From Flavobacterium sp. UBA4098 (GTDB lineage Bacteria; Bacteroidota; Bacteroidia; Flavobacteriales; Flavobacteriaceae): a stretch of DNA of 13,089 bases. Below the pieces are notes generated by a model. That model did no database searches and was not told where the DNA came from. It saw only the letters and a program-made list of their open reading frames with translations. Position 1 is the first letter of the stretch; every line of letters starts with the position of its first letter. Location of the stretch: the NCBI GenBank assembly GCA_002382495.1, contig DFXW01000039.1:1-13089 (forward strand). Reading direction: 5' to 3'. The translations under genes and the position numbers were made by a program. Below, piece by piece: positions 6,219 through 13,013 of the stretch.

Positions 6219-8796
6219 TTGCTTACTTTTTTTATTTTTTTTTAATTTTCTTTTTTCACAAGTAACTTATAAAGGAGTAACTACTGATAAAAATGATAAA
6301 GTTTTGCCAAGAACTTTAATTCAAGTTTTTGATAAAGACACTATAAATGTAATTTCTTACGCTATTTCTAACAATGAAGGTAAATACATAATAAATTTTG
6401 AAAATACAGAAAGAGTAGTTTTTAAAATTTCTGCATACAATTATGAAAATTATTACAGTTCTGAAATAATTAAAACTGAAAGCACTAATCTAAATTTTAC
6501 ATTAACTAAAAAGTCAACTATATTAAAAGAAGTTATTATAATTGGTAATCAAAGAACAGCAAAAGTAAGTAAAGATAGCATTTCTTATAATTTAAAAACA
6601 ATTAGAGATAGCACAGAAACTAATCTAGGTGATTTAATAAAAAAATTGCCTGGTTTAGAAATTTCTTCGGATGGTAAGGTAAAATTTCAAGGGATTACAG
6701 TTGATAAAATACTCATTGATAGCAATGAATATTTTGGTAATAAACACCAAATTGCTACAGAAAATATAAGTGCTAATATGGTCGAAGGAATAGATTTATT
6801 ATTAAAACATAATGACAATATAAATTTAAAAGAGTTTGGTGAAAATTCAAAAATTGCTTTAAACATAAAGCTAAATTCAAAAAGCAAAAATATAATTTCA
6901 GGAAATATTGATGCTAGTGGAGGTATTTCAAACAAATACGCCTCACATTCAAATATATTTAAATTTTTAAAAAAGGGTAATGTTTCATTAATTTCAGATT
7001 TTAATAACATTGGCGAAATGCCATTGACAGTTCCTGATTATTTTGATATTATTAGTGGAGTAGAAAGTATTTCAAATCAAAGTATCGGTGTAACCGATGT
7101 AAATGAAATGATACCCGATTACATTTATAACGAAGATAAACGAAAAGAACGCAAAAATCTATTTTCTGCTTTTAATCTTTCATACAAAAACAACAAATTA
7201 AAGATTAATTCAAATATATTTTTCAATAATTTTAATCAATTAGAACAACGTTTAAACAATCGTGTATTTTTAGACAATACAACTCCGCTTATTAATGAAA
7301 GTTATATTAATGTTAGTACCTTTTTTCTTTTTAACTCAAACTTTAAAATTCAATATGCAATTAATAGTAAATCAAATATAAAATATCTTTTTAATATAGT
7401 TCCTACAAATGGTAATTCAAAAGAAGGCATAGAGAACAATTTTAGTATTAATACAAAATCAAACAAAGAAAATTTAATAATAAATAATCAAATCAATTAT
7501 CAATATAAAATTAATGATAAGTTTTTGTTTACATCAGATTTAGGATATAAAATGGATAAAATTATTAATGATTTTAATATTAATTCTAACGATAATAATA
7601 TTTTTAACTTAAATTCAAATAATTTTTATCAAAACTATTTTTATCAAAACAATCGTTTTAACAACACTAATAGCTTACTTTTTAAAAATGACAATAACAA
7701 ATATAAATATTCACTATCTTTCGATAATAATAATGAAAATTTAGAAACTAAAATATTTCCTATTGGTTTTAAAAATAATATAAGTAGAGATATTAAAAAC
7801 ATAATTAACAAAATAGATATTACACAATATATTAGTGAAAAGTTTTTTTTAAAATATCAACTGACATCTAATTCATATTTTACAAACTCAAAATCTACAG
7901 ATTTAATAGATAATTACTTTTCAATCAATTATAATTTAAACGCAGCTAATAATTTTTCAATAAGTTATCAAAATAACAATAAAGTTGTTGAATTAGTTAA
8001 ACAACTTAGTAGTAATTATATTGTTAACTATCAATCAATTAACACACCTAATAATGTTGAAAATAATATATTTGTCAATAAAAAATCATTTTCATTTGCT
8101 TTTAGTAACTATAAAAGTAGAATAGAACAATTTTTCAATCTAAATTTAACATACTCATTTGCAAATCAAAATAGCACAACAAATACAACATATGTTAATA
8201 ATTATTCATTATTTTCATATCAATTAGGAGAAGATAACAAAAACTTTTGGGGGGTTGTTATTTACGATAGAAAAATAACAAGTTTACCTTTAATTATTAA
8301 GAGTAGTTTCTCTTTCGATTATATTACTAATATTAACTTTATAAAATCAATATCTAATAGCTCTAAATATTCAAAAAGTATTTTAGATATAAATTTAACT
8401 TCAAGTTTTAAAAAAATAAAAACCCAATTTCAGCTTTCTTATTTATCGGATTATGTCAACTTTAACCAATCACTTGTATCTGAAAAATATAATTTATTAA
8501 CACAAAATATAGGTTTTAAAATAATTTCTAAAATAAATTCCTTTAAGATTGAACCCTCACTAAATTATTTAGTACAAACGGGAAGTATAAGTAATAATTA
8601 TAATACTCTTTTAGGTATAAAAATTGGCTATTCTGACGAACAAAACAAATTTACATATTTTATTAGAAGTAATAATTTATTTAATGTAAAAAACTTTGAA
8701 CAAAAAACACAAACATCAAATAATTTTATTATTGAAAATACAATACATTCAATGATACCTGGATATATTTTATTTGGTATTAAGTTTAATTATTAA
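6184..8796 (+). CDS. TonB-dependent-receptor-like outer membrane barrel with carboxypeptidase-like regulatory domain
   Basis: A frame of 870 codons is closed by a stop directly before the TTG at 6184. No ATG precedes the signal peptide, so initiation must be at TTG 6184 or TTG 6196. Both overlap the GLPGLI gene. After the signal sequence (cleavage near FLFSQ) comes a carboxypeptidase-regulatory-like beta-sandwich (about 27-110, VTYKGVTTDKNDKVLPRTLIQVFD). Next is a plug-like region (about 125-230) with DLIKKLPGLEISSDGKVKF and ILIDSNEYFG. A long Asn/Ser/aromatic-rich beta-barrel follows, ending in FGIKFNY with a terminal aromatic. This is the architecture of the OMP_b-brl_3-type relatives of SusC/TonB receptors. 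The substrate is unknown. G+C is extremely low (6 of 60 bases in 7561-7620), unlike the flanking minus-strand genes, which fits recent acquisition. Confidence 0.88.
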   Translation: MKRKLKNITKINCLLFLFFFNFLFSQVTYKGVTTDKNDKVLPRTLIQVFDKDTINVISYAISNNEGKYIINFENTERVVFKISAYNYENYYSSEIIKTESTNLNFTLTKKSTILKEVIIIGNQRTAKVSKDSISYNLKTIRDSTETNLGDLIKKLPGLEISSDGKVKFQGITVDKILIDSNEYFGNKHQIATENISANMVEGIDLLLKHNDNINLKEFGENSKIALNIKLNSKSKNIISGNIDASGGISNKYASHSNIFKFLKKGNVSLISDFNNIGEMPLTVPDYFDIISGVESISNQSIGVTDVNEMIPDYIYNEDKRKERKNLFSAFNLSYKNNKLKINSNIFFNNFNQLEQRLNNRVFLDNTTPLINESYINVSTFFLFNSNFKIQYAINSKSNIKYLFNIVPTNGNSKEGIENNFSINTKSNKENLIINNQINYQYKINDKFLFTSDLGYKMDKIINDFNINSNDNNIFNLNSNNFYQNYFYQNNRFNNTNSLLFKNDNNKYKYSLSFDNNNENLETKIFPIGFKNNISRDIKNIINKIDITQYISEKFFLKYQLTSNSYFTNSKSTDLIDNYFSINYNLNAANNFSISYQNNNKVVELVKQLSSNYIVNYQSINTPNNVENNIFVNKKSFSFAFSNYKSRIEQFFNLNLTYSFANQNSTTNTTYVNNYSLFSYQLGEDNKNFWGVVIYDRKITSLPLIIKSSFSFDYITNINFIKSISNSSKYSKSILDINLTSSFKKIKTQFQLSYLSDYVNFNQSLVSEKYNLLTQNIGFKIISKINSFKIEPSLNYLVQTGSISNNYNTLLGIKIGYSDEQNKFTYFIRSNNLFNVKNFEQKTQTSNNFIIENTIHSMIPGYILFGIKFNY

Positions 8797-8840
8797 TTTT
8801 TGATATTTTATTCATTATTAATTATTTAAATCAAAACATT

Positions 8841-8990
8841 ATGGCTTCAAATTCAGAAACAAGTCATGATAAAAATGTATCAAAATTTAGCTCCGCTTAA
8901 CAAATTTTAGAAGAAATAGGTTTGTTATACAATCCATCAAATGCAAAAATTAAATTATTAAATCTAAATCCCATTCGTTTATCTTTGTAA
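8841..8990 (+). pseudogene. Remnant of a small conserved Flavobacterium-type hypothetical protein
   Basis: ATG at 8841 gives MASNSETSHDKNVSKFSSA and then TAA at 8898. The same frame continues QILEEIGLLYNPSNAKIKLL and ends in a second TAA at 8988. The pattern HDKNV...F...G..YNPS...IKL..LN resembles, from memory, the N-terminus of a common Flavobacteriaceae hypothetical family of roughly 200 aa. The in-frame stop and the early end indicate a decayed, truncated copy. It lies 44 bp after the TonB-like gene and before a terminator, so it may have been the last gene of that operon. Confidence 0.55.
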
Positions 8991-9037
8991 TCCAAAATGA
9001 ATTAAAACTAAGAAAGTAATCCATTAATTTCAGTATT

Positions 9038-9072
9038 AAAAAGGTGTCCAATAATTTTGAACGCCTTTTTTT
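9038..9072 (+). terminator. Intrinsic terminator at the end of the plus-strand island
   Basis: AAAAAGGTGT (9038-9047) pairs with ACGCCTTTTT (9061-9070), with one G-U wobble, and the T-run continues to 9072. It lies downstream of the TonB-like gene and its pseudogene, and its orientation fits the end of that operon. Confidence 0.65.
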
Positions 9073-9150
9073 ATTTGTGATTAAAAAAAATAGTTATTAA
9101 TAAAATTTAGATATTTCAGCTTGAAATGTAAGTTAAAACAGGATATATTA

Positions 9151-9185
9151 ATATGGAAAAATTATCTAAATACTACGGTTTTTAT
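9151..9185 (-). promoter_or_regulatory. Degenerate direct-repeat site D
   Basis: CTACGGTTTTT at 9173 is a good half-site. Exactly 22 bp to the left, ATATGGAAAA keeps only the A-x-GG core. The arrangement copies site A at 4221-4253 but with one arm decayed, as expected for an orphaned duplicate whose target operon now lies 5 kb away. Confidence 0.4.
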
Positions 9186-9230
9186 AATTCACAATCAAGT
9201 ACAAAAAACCTCGATACAACGATCGAGGTT
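9173..9230. repeat. 59-bp direct repeat, right copy
   Basis: This is the same-orientation copy of 4243-4301, about 90 percent identical and one A shorter. Here the hairpin stem is perfect (CCTCGAT / ATCGAGG), whereas the left copy needs a wobble. It marks the right boundary of the AT-rich island. Confidence 0.85.
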
Positions 9231-9232
9231 TT
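9203..9232 (-). terminator. Terminator hairpin within the right repeat
   Basis: CCTCGAT (9209-9215), loop ACAACG and ATCGAGG (9222-9228) form a perfect 7-bp stem. It is flanked by six A on the left and four T on the right, so it can work in both directions. On the minus strand six T follow the stem, and it lies about 200 nt beyond the cysteine-rich gene, whose transcript it probably ends. Confidence 0.75.
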
Positions 9233-9431
9233 CATTTGGGGTGTATTTATAACCCGTATTTAATTATACCATTTGAAGGTATCAATTAAAGTGTTGTTAC
9301 CATATATAGAGTTGATATCCCATCAGTCCATTCCATTCTTGGTAATAAAATTAAGGGTGTATGAATATGGAAATACTGTGAATGTTGTGTGCAAAATTAC
9401 AAAAAACCACGACACCCTTAATAGCAACTGA
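9233..9431. other. Intergenic region with two inverted repeats, no gene seen
   Basis: TTAATTATACC (9260-9270) pairs with GGTATCAATTAA (9278-9289) through a stem with one bulged G. TTAAGGGTGT (9351-9360) is a perfect 10-bp complement of ACACCCTTAA (9412-9421), with 51 nt between. The second pair begins 10 nt after the stop of the cysteine-rich gene and would fold the 3' end of its mRNA, with a U-rich stretch beyond it. It may protect the message or help terminate it. Confidence 0.5.
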
Positions 9432-9602
9432 CTAACGGCACACACCACAACTGCCGCCATTTTTGGCACAATACTTACAGTATTTACAGTTTTTACAAGC
9501 CTTACAACTTTTAGAACCAGTACATTTTTTACCAGAGTAATAGGTAGTAAAACCCATGGTGACAGTACAAAGTACCAAACCTAAAATCACAAATTTTTTC
9601 AT
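9432..9602 (-). CDS. Secreted cysteine-rich small protein (56 aa)
   Basis: ATG at 9602 to TAG at 9432 encodes 56 residues. A signal peptide (MKKFVILGLVLCTVTMGFTT) is followed by a short, strongly basic mature part with eight cysteines (C27, C33, C36, C39, C42, C45, C52, C55). Five of them form an unbroken C-x-x-C ladder (CKACKNCKYCKYC), and the end reads GGSCGVCR. The spacing suits metal binding or a disulfide-stapled rod. I do not recognise a named family. The gene stands alone between the histidine kinase (137 bp upstream) and a terminator, and a 22-bp-spaced regulatory repeat starts 55 bp before its ATG. The regular lysines and cysteines argue against a chance ORF. A metallothionein-like protein, a bacteriocin-like peptide or a surface structural peptide are all possible. 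Confidence 0.8.
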   Translation of the reverse strand: MKKFVILGLVLCTVTMGFTTYYSGKKCTGSKSCKACKNCKYCKYCAKNGGSCGVCR

Positions 9603-9656
9603 CTGAAATCAAACTATATTGGAACTCGAAATTTGAGATAATTTAAAATAGCTGTA

Positions 9657-9691
9657 TTACGGTTTTTTGAAGAAAAAAGTACGGTTTTTTT
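9657..9691 (-). promoter_or_regulatory. Candidate LytTR-type direct-repeat site C, before the cysteine-rich gene
   Basis: ATTACGGTTTTTT at 9657 and GTACGGTTTTTTT at 9679 are spaced 22 bp apart. On the minus strand the proximal copy reads AAAAAACCGTAATACAG, the same as the proximal copy of site A including its flank. The proximal copy is 55 bp from the ATG at 9602, a normal distance for an activator site. This site also lies just beyond the end of the histidine kinase gene. Confidence 0.65.
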
Positions 9692-9739
9692 TAGCCGAAT
9701 AAAAAAATAACCAAATAAACCAATAACCTAATAACCTTC

Positions 9740-11734
9740 CTAAATAACAAACTTACATTCAATAGTAGTCCCCTGACCTATTACACTTTCAATTCGAAAA
9801 TCCGCTTTGACCAATCGAGCCCTATCCCGCATATTCTTGAGTCCAATTCCAAAAGAAGCGGTAGCCACATCAAATCCTTTTCCTGTATCTCTTACAGTCA
9901 GTAATAATGTACTGGCATCAGGTTGACTAATAGTAATATGACAGTCGGTTGCTGCGGCATATTTAACCACATTAGACAAGGCCTCTTGCACCATTCTATA
10001 GAGCGTAATTTTAACCAAACCGGAAACTGCCTCCCAATCAATCCCAGCAGCACAATCCAAATGCAAATTCGTCTGGGTCGTTGCACTATGCTGTTGCACA
10101 CATTGTGCCAACAAGACAGGATAATCAAAATGCGAAGCCACAACATCCGAATGCAAATCGTGAGAAATCGCTCTAATATCCTGCTCTATAGTCTGTAAAA
10201 CGTCTATTTGTTCCAATCGTTTGACCTCAACATCTGGAATAGAGGGAGAATTAAGCATCCCCAATTGCAATCGTGTGCCGTACAATTTATTCATCACATT
10301 ATCGTGCAACTCCCTCGAAATCCGATTCTGCTCCTCTTCCCTAGCGCTATTAAGCGCAACTTGCGAAGAACGCATCAAATCAAACAACTCCAACTCGGCC
10401 GCTTGCAATTGCTTTCTGTAGGCAATCTCTTTACGCTGACCTACCACATAACGAACACCCAAAGCAGCCACCAAAACCACCACGCCAAAAATCAAATACA
10501 AATTCTTGCTGCTCAATTCTTTGTTCGCATCCTCCACCACAGCGGTTTCGTATTCAATGCGAGCGTATTTATTTCTGTTTTTTCGCTGTACTTTAGTAAG
10601 ACTATCACTTAAAGTAATATACCTTTTGTCATAATAGGATGTATTCGCTATATCTATTGTAGAAAGCAGCTGTAAATTAACTTTGACATCATCAGTAGAT
10701 TTAAATTTTTCAGCTATCTGAAGAGATTCTTTTAAATAACGTATAGCTTGGAGAGTGTCTTTGGTATTAACATAATACTTACCTAAATTGTGTAGTTTAT
10801 AAACAATACTAGATTCTATTCCACTTTTTCTAGAAAGAACTAAAGCCTCTTTCATCAATATTTCACCTTCTTTTAAATGACCTAATTTGGTTTTAACATA
10901 ACCTAAGTTTCCAATAACGGTTGCATAATCAGTAGGCCATTTGTCTTTTAAGTCCGGTGTCAATATAGATTCTAATTCCTTTTCCGCTTTGGTATATTGA
11001 AATTGTTTTTCATTAACACTAGCAATATTTACAGACAAAGAAACTTTATAATTGTTCTTTATATCAAAATCATTTTCATCTTTTTCTAGTCCATTTAATA
11101 CTTCCTGAGCAAGTAAATAATATTTTAATGCATCATTATATTCTTCCAATTTTTCAAAATCAGAAGCAATTAAATTATAACAAGTAAATAGTAATTCATC
11201 ATTTTCAATATTCTTCAAAAACTGTAATGCTTTAAAAACTTGAATTTCACTTTCTTGATAATTTCCCTCATAAAACAATAAATAGGCTTTATTAAACAAC
11301 ATCCTTCCAATTCTTTCTTTATTGCCTAATAAACGATATAATTTTTCAGATTTTTGATAATAAAAATAAGCACTATCCTTATGAGTCACTTCATAACAAT
11401 CTCCAATATAGTTCAAAGACTTAGCCATTGCTAAACTATCATTTATCTCTGATGATAAATAAAATACTCTCTCGCTGACCTTTAATGATTTTTGAAATAA
11501 ATTTAAATAATAATACTCTGAAGATAAATCAAATAAAAAACGACGAGATAACGAATCATTAGGAAGTGTTCTTGAAATTGACTCAATAGAATCCAAATAA
11601 ATTTCTTTTTGCTTTGAATTTAATTGGGTGTATTTTTGAGATTGAATTTGTGAAAAATTTTTTGTCTTATTTCTAGAACAAGAAATAGCAATAAATAAAA
11701 ACAAGAATAAAAAAAAGTTTTCTAATTTCTTCAA
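9740..11734 (-). CDS. TPR-containing sensor histidine kinase (HisKA_3 type)
   Basis: An ATG at 11779 lies inside the hairpin of the upstream terminator. I therefore prefer TTG at 11734, giving 664 aa that begin MKKLENFFLFLFLFIAISC, a lipoprotein-type signal with C19. Residues about 60-380 are helical TPR-like repeats predicted to be periplasmic. A membrane segment (LIFGVVVLVAALGV) lies near 410-430, followed by a coiled-coil linker. The H-box RISRELHDNVMNKLYG has its phosphoacceptor at H477, in HisKA_3 (DesK/NarX-like) style. The ATPase part shows QEALSNVVKY (about 582), DTGKGFD (about 616) and FGIGLKNMRDRA (about 625). All key motifs are intact, so it should be active. Composition changes sharply inside the gene: 31 G/C of 60 at 10021-10080 against 11 of 60 at 11041-11100. 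This suggests the sensor half has a different history. The presumed partner is the LytTR regulator at 12260-12976. Confidence 0.9.
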   Translation of the reverse strand: MKKLENFFLFLFLFIAISCSRNKTKNFSQIQSQKYTQLNSKQKEIYLDSIESISRTLPNDSLSRRFLFDLSSEYYYLNLFQKSLKVSERVFYLSSEINDSLAMAKSLNYIGDCYEVTHKDSAYFYYQKSEKLYRLLGNKERIGRMLFNKAYLLFYEGNYQESEIQVFKALQFLKNIENDELLFTCYNLIASDFEKLEEYNDALKYYLLAQEVLNGLEKDENDFDIKNNYKVSLSVNIASVNEKQFQYTKAEKELESILTPDLKDKWPTDYATVIGNLGYVKTKLGHLKEGEILMKEALVLSRKSGIESSIVYKLHNLGKYYVNTKDTLQAIRYLKESLQIAEKFKSTDDVKVNLQLLSTIDIANTSYYDKRYITLSDSLTKVQRKNRNKYARIEYETAVVEDANKELSSKNLYLIFGVVVLVAALGVRYVVGQRKEIAYRKQLQAAELELFDLMRSSQVALNSAREEEQNRISRELHDNVMNKLYGTRLQLGMLNSPSIPDVEVKRLEQIDVLQTIEQDIRAISHDLHSDVVASHFDYPVLLAQCVQQHSATTQTNLHLDCAAGIDWEAVSGLVKITLYRMVQEALSNVVKYAAATDCHITISQPDASTLLLTVRDTGKGFDVATASFGIGLKNMRDRARLVKADFRIESVIGQGTTIECKFVI

Positions 11735-11746
11735 AATATTTTTGTT

Positions 11747-11754
11747 CAAAAATA
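11747..11754 (-). promoter_or_regulatory. Candidate -7 promoter box for the histidine kinase gene
   Basis: On the minus strand, TATTTTTG fits the Bacteroidota -7 consensus TAnnTTTG exactly. It sits directly after the T-run of the lipoprotein terminator and 12 nt before the TTG at 11734, which predicts a very short leader. No clear -33 TTG was seen at the usual distance, so support is moderate. Confidence 0.4.
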
Positions 11755-11756
11755 AC

Positions 11757-11785
11757 AAAAAAAAAGACCATGATAGCATGGTCTT
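11757..11785 (-). terminator. Intrinsic terminator of the small lipoprotein gene
   Basis: AAGACCATG and CATGGTCTT form a perfect 9-bp stem with a 4-nt loop, followed on the minus strand by nine T. It starts 11 nt after the lipoprotein stop codon. Because it lies between the lipoprotein and kinase genes, it separates them transcriptionally and invalidates the kinase ATG at 11779. Confidence 0.9.
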
Positions 11786-11796
11786 AAATATTCAAG

Positions 11797-11979
11797 TTAA
11801 CCTCTAGTTTTAGGTATAATTAATTCTCCAGCAACTTCTGCACTCACATTCGTTGGCTTGACCACGGTCTTTTCAGTATTAGCTGCTGGGTCTCCTGGTA
11901 AGGCATCTGCCGTGCACGATTGTAAAACAATACTAAATACAAACAATAAAATAAATTTTGATACAATTGGGGTTTTCAT
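11797..11979 (-). CDS. Tiny lipoprotein (60 aa)
   Basis: The 60-aa product has a lipoprotein signal peptide with the lipobox LQSC, so modification at C22 is expected. The mature part is only about 39 residues. It is Ala/Pro/Thr/Val-rich and apparently unstructured, and ends IPKTRG. I recall similar tiny lipoproteins (SC-(S/T)-ADALP start) in flavobacterial genomes but know no function. It lies between the LytTR regulator and the sensor kinase on the same strand, with a tight terminator behind it and a structured leader of about 135 nt ahead. Such an arrangement suggests it is made separately and abundantly. A role as a small ligand or accessory sensor for the lipoprotein-type kinase next door is possible but is inference. 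Confidence 0.75.
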   Translation of the reverse strand: MKTPIVSKFILLFVFSIVLQSCTADALPGDPAANTEKTVVKPTNVSAEVAGELIIPKTRG

Positions 11980-12113
11980 AATAAATCATTTTTAAGGATT
12001 AGAAATAACATCCTAGCCAAGCCTTCTGGGCGCAGCGATTCAATTGATTTTTCTGAAAAGAAGGGTAGTCTTTCTCAGAGCCGTTTTTAGCATCCTTACC
12101 CTACGCTAAAAAC
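11980..12113 (-). promoter_or_regulatory. Structured 5' leader of the tiny lipoprotein gene
   Basis: Three inverted repeats occur in transcript order on the minus strand. Hairpin 1 (12113-12083) has a perfect 9-bp stem GTTTTTAGC/GCTAAAAAC and a 13-nt loop. Hairpin 2 (12079-12052) has the stem TCTGAGAAAGA/TCTTTTCAGA with one bulge. A small AGGAT/ATCCT hairpin lies just before the start codon. The loop of hairpin 1 contains AGGGTA and the loop of hairpin 2 contains TACCCT, which are exact complements and could form a 6-bp kissing interaction. The block is G+C-richer than nearby intergenic DNA. No known riboswitch class was matched. Confidence 0.45.
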
Positions 12114-12172
12114 AACAACTAAAGCTTTAATTCCATTGATTGGATAAACCAAATGTAGCAAGTGCATGCAGT

Positions 12173-12210
12173 AAAAAAAACGAAATAAAACCCTGATTAG
12201 CAACTGCTAA
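12173..12210 (-). terminator. Weak terminator candidate after the LytTR gene
   Basis: TTAGC (12206-12210 complement) and GCTAA form a 5-bp stem with a 4-nt loop on the minus strand, followed within 20 nt by TTTTATTT and then eight T. It is about 50 nt beyond the LytTR stop codon. The short stem makes it uncertain. Confidence 0.35.
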
Positions 12211-12259
12211 ACCAACTGTAGTAACTCAACCTCTTTTGCGAGTAACTGACAAAGTGGGA

Positions 12260-12976
12260 TTAGGAAATCCGAATGATAATCGTATCTATGGCTTCTTTAT
12301 AGGTTCTGGAAAAAGGCAAGGCAATCTCATTATGCAACAGATAGCACTGGTTTTTACCCAAGTTAATCCGACTCACATGACCCACATTAATCACATAACT
12401 GTGGTGAATTCGAAAGAAATAAAATGGCAACAACTGTTCAAAATGTTTCAAAGTCTTAAAAGCCGTAATAACCTTACCGGATTGCAAGTAGAAATCGGTA
12501 GTATTATTATCGGCTTTCAAATAGACAATATCTTGTGTACTAATAAAATGATAATCGCCATTAGATTTGATAGCAATTTTATCGGCATACAAAGCCTGGT
12601 GGGTTTTTTGAAAACGAAACAAGCATTTGCGCAACTCATTCGGGTCTATGGGATGCAACAAATAGCCATACACGCCCCGCTGATAGGCATCAAATGCTTG
12701 TTCTTTTGAACTACTCAAAACGATAATGGTAGGCATTACATCCAAAAACTCATGCAATTCACTCAATAATGAAAGTTGTATCGCGTCTTCATTTGGAGGA
12801 GACAATCCGTCAAGATGCATAAAAACTACATCGGGCTTCAATTCTAATATTTTATTGATGCCCTCGGTTCGATTGGCACAAACGCCCACACACAAAAAAG
12901 CATCGTGCGCTTTAATGAATTCTAATGTAGGCTCAATGACTTGGGATCCATCAATAAGTACATACGAAAATTGCAT
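12260..12976 (-). CDS. LytTR-family DNA-binding regulator with degenerate receiver domain
   Basis: ATG at 12976 (238 aa) is chosen over a TTG four codons upstream. Residues about 1-120 have the shape of a response-regulator receiver domain (YVLIDGSQV at the N-terminus, KPDVVFMHLDGLSPP, TIIVLSSS, YGYLLHPID). The phosphoacceptor Asp position in VFxD is His (H54), the usual Lys in LLKP is His (H108), and only one of the two N-terminal acidic residues remains (D9). Residues about 135-238 are a clear LytTR DNA-binding domain with IVYLKAD, FKTLKHFEQLLP, RIHHSYVIN and LPFSRTYKE. Such regulators bind paired direct repeats of about 9 bp. Three such pairs lie in this window, and a palindrome of the same core lies 37 bp upstream of this gene, suggesting autoregulation. 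The altered receiver implies phosphorylation-independent or unconventional control. Confidence 0.92.
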   Translation of the reverse strand: MQFSYVLIDGSQVIEPTLEFIKAHDAFLCVGVCANRTEGINKILELKPDVVFMHLDGLSPPNEDAIQLSLLSELHEFLDVMPTIIVLSSSKEQAFDAYQRGVYGYLLHPIDPNELRKCLFRFQKTHQALYADKIAIKSNGDYHFISTQDIVYLKADNNTTDFYLQSGKVITAFKTLKHFEQLLPFYFFRIHHSYVINVGHVSRINLGKNQCYLLHNEIALPFSRTYKEAIDTIIIRIS

Positions 12977-13013
12977 TTTTGTTTGCAATGTAAAAAGGCA
13001 TTAAATCCCAATT

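Noticed and set aside
9898..10612. ORFs overlapping the kinase core on both strands
   Set aside because: They are out of frame with a gene whose H, N and G boxes are all intact.
12050..12113. TPP riboswitch-like words (GCGTAGGG, CTGAGA, ACCCTT) on the minus strand
   Set aside because: The words are in the wrong order, the ACCTGATC segment is missing, and the downstream gene is a tiny lipoprotein rather than a thiamin gene.
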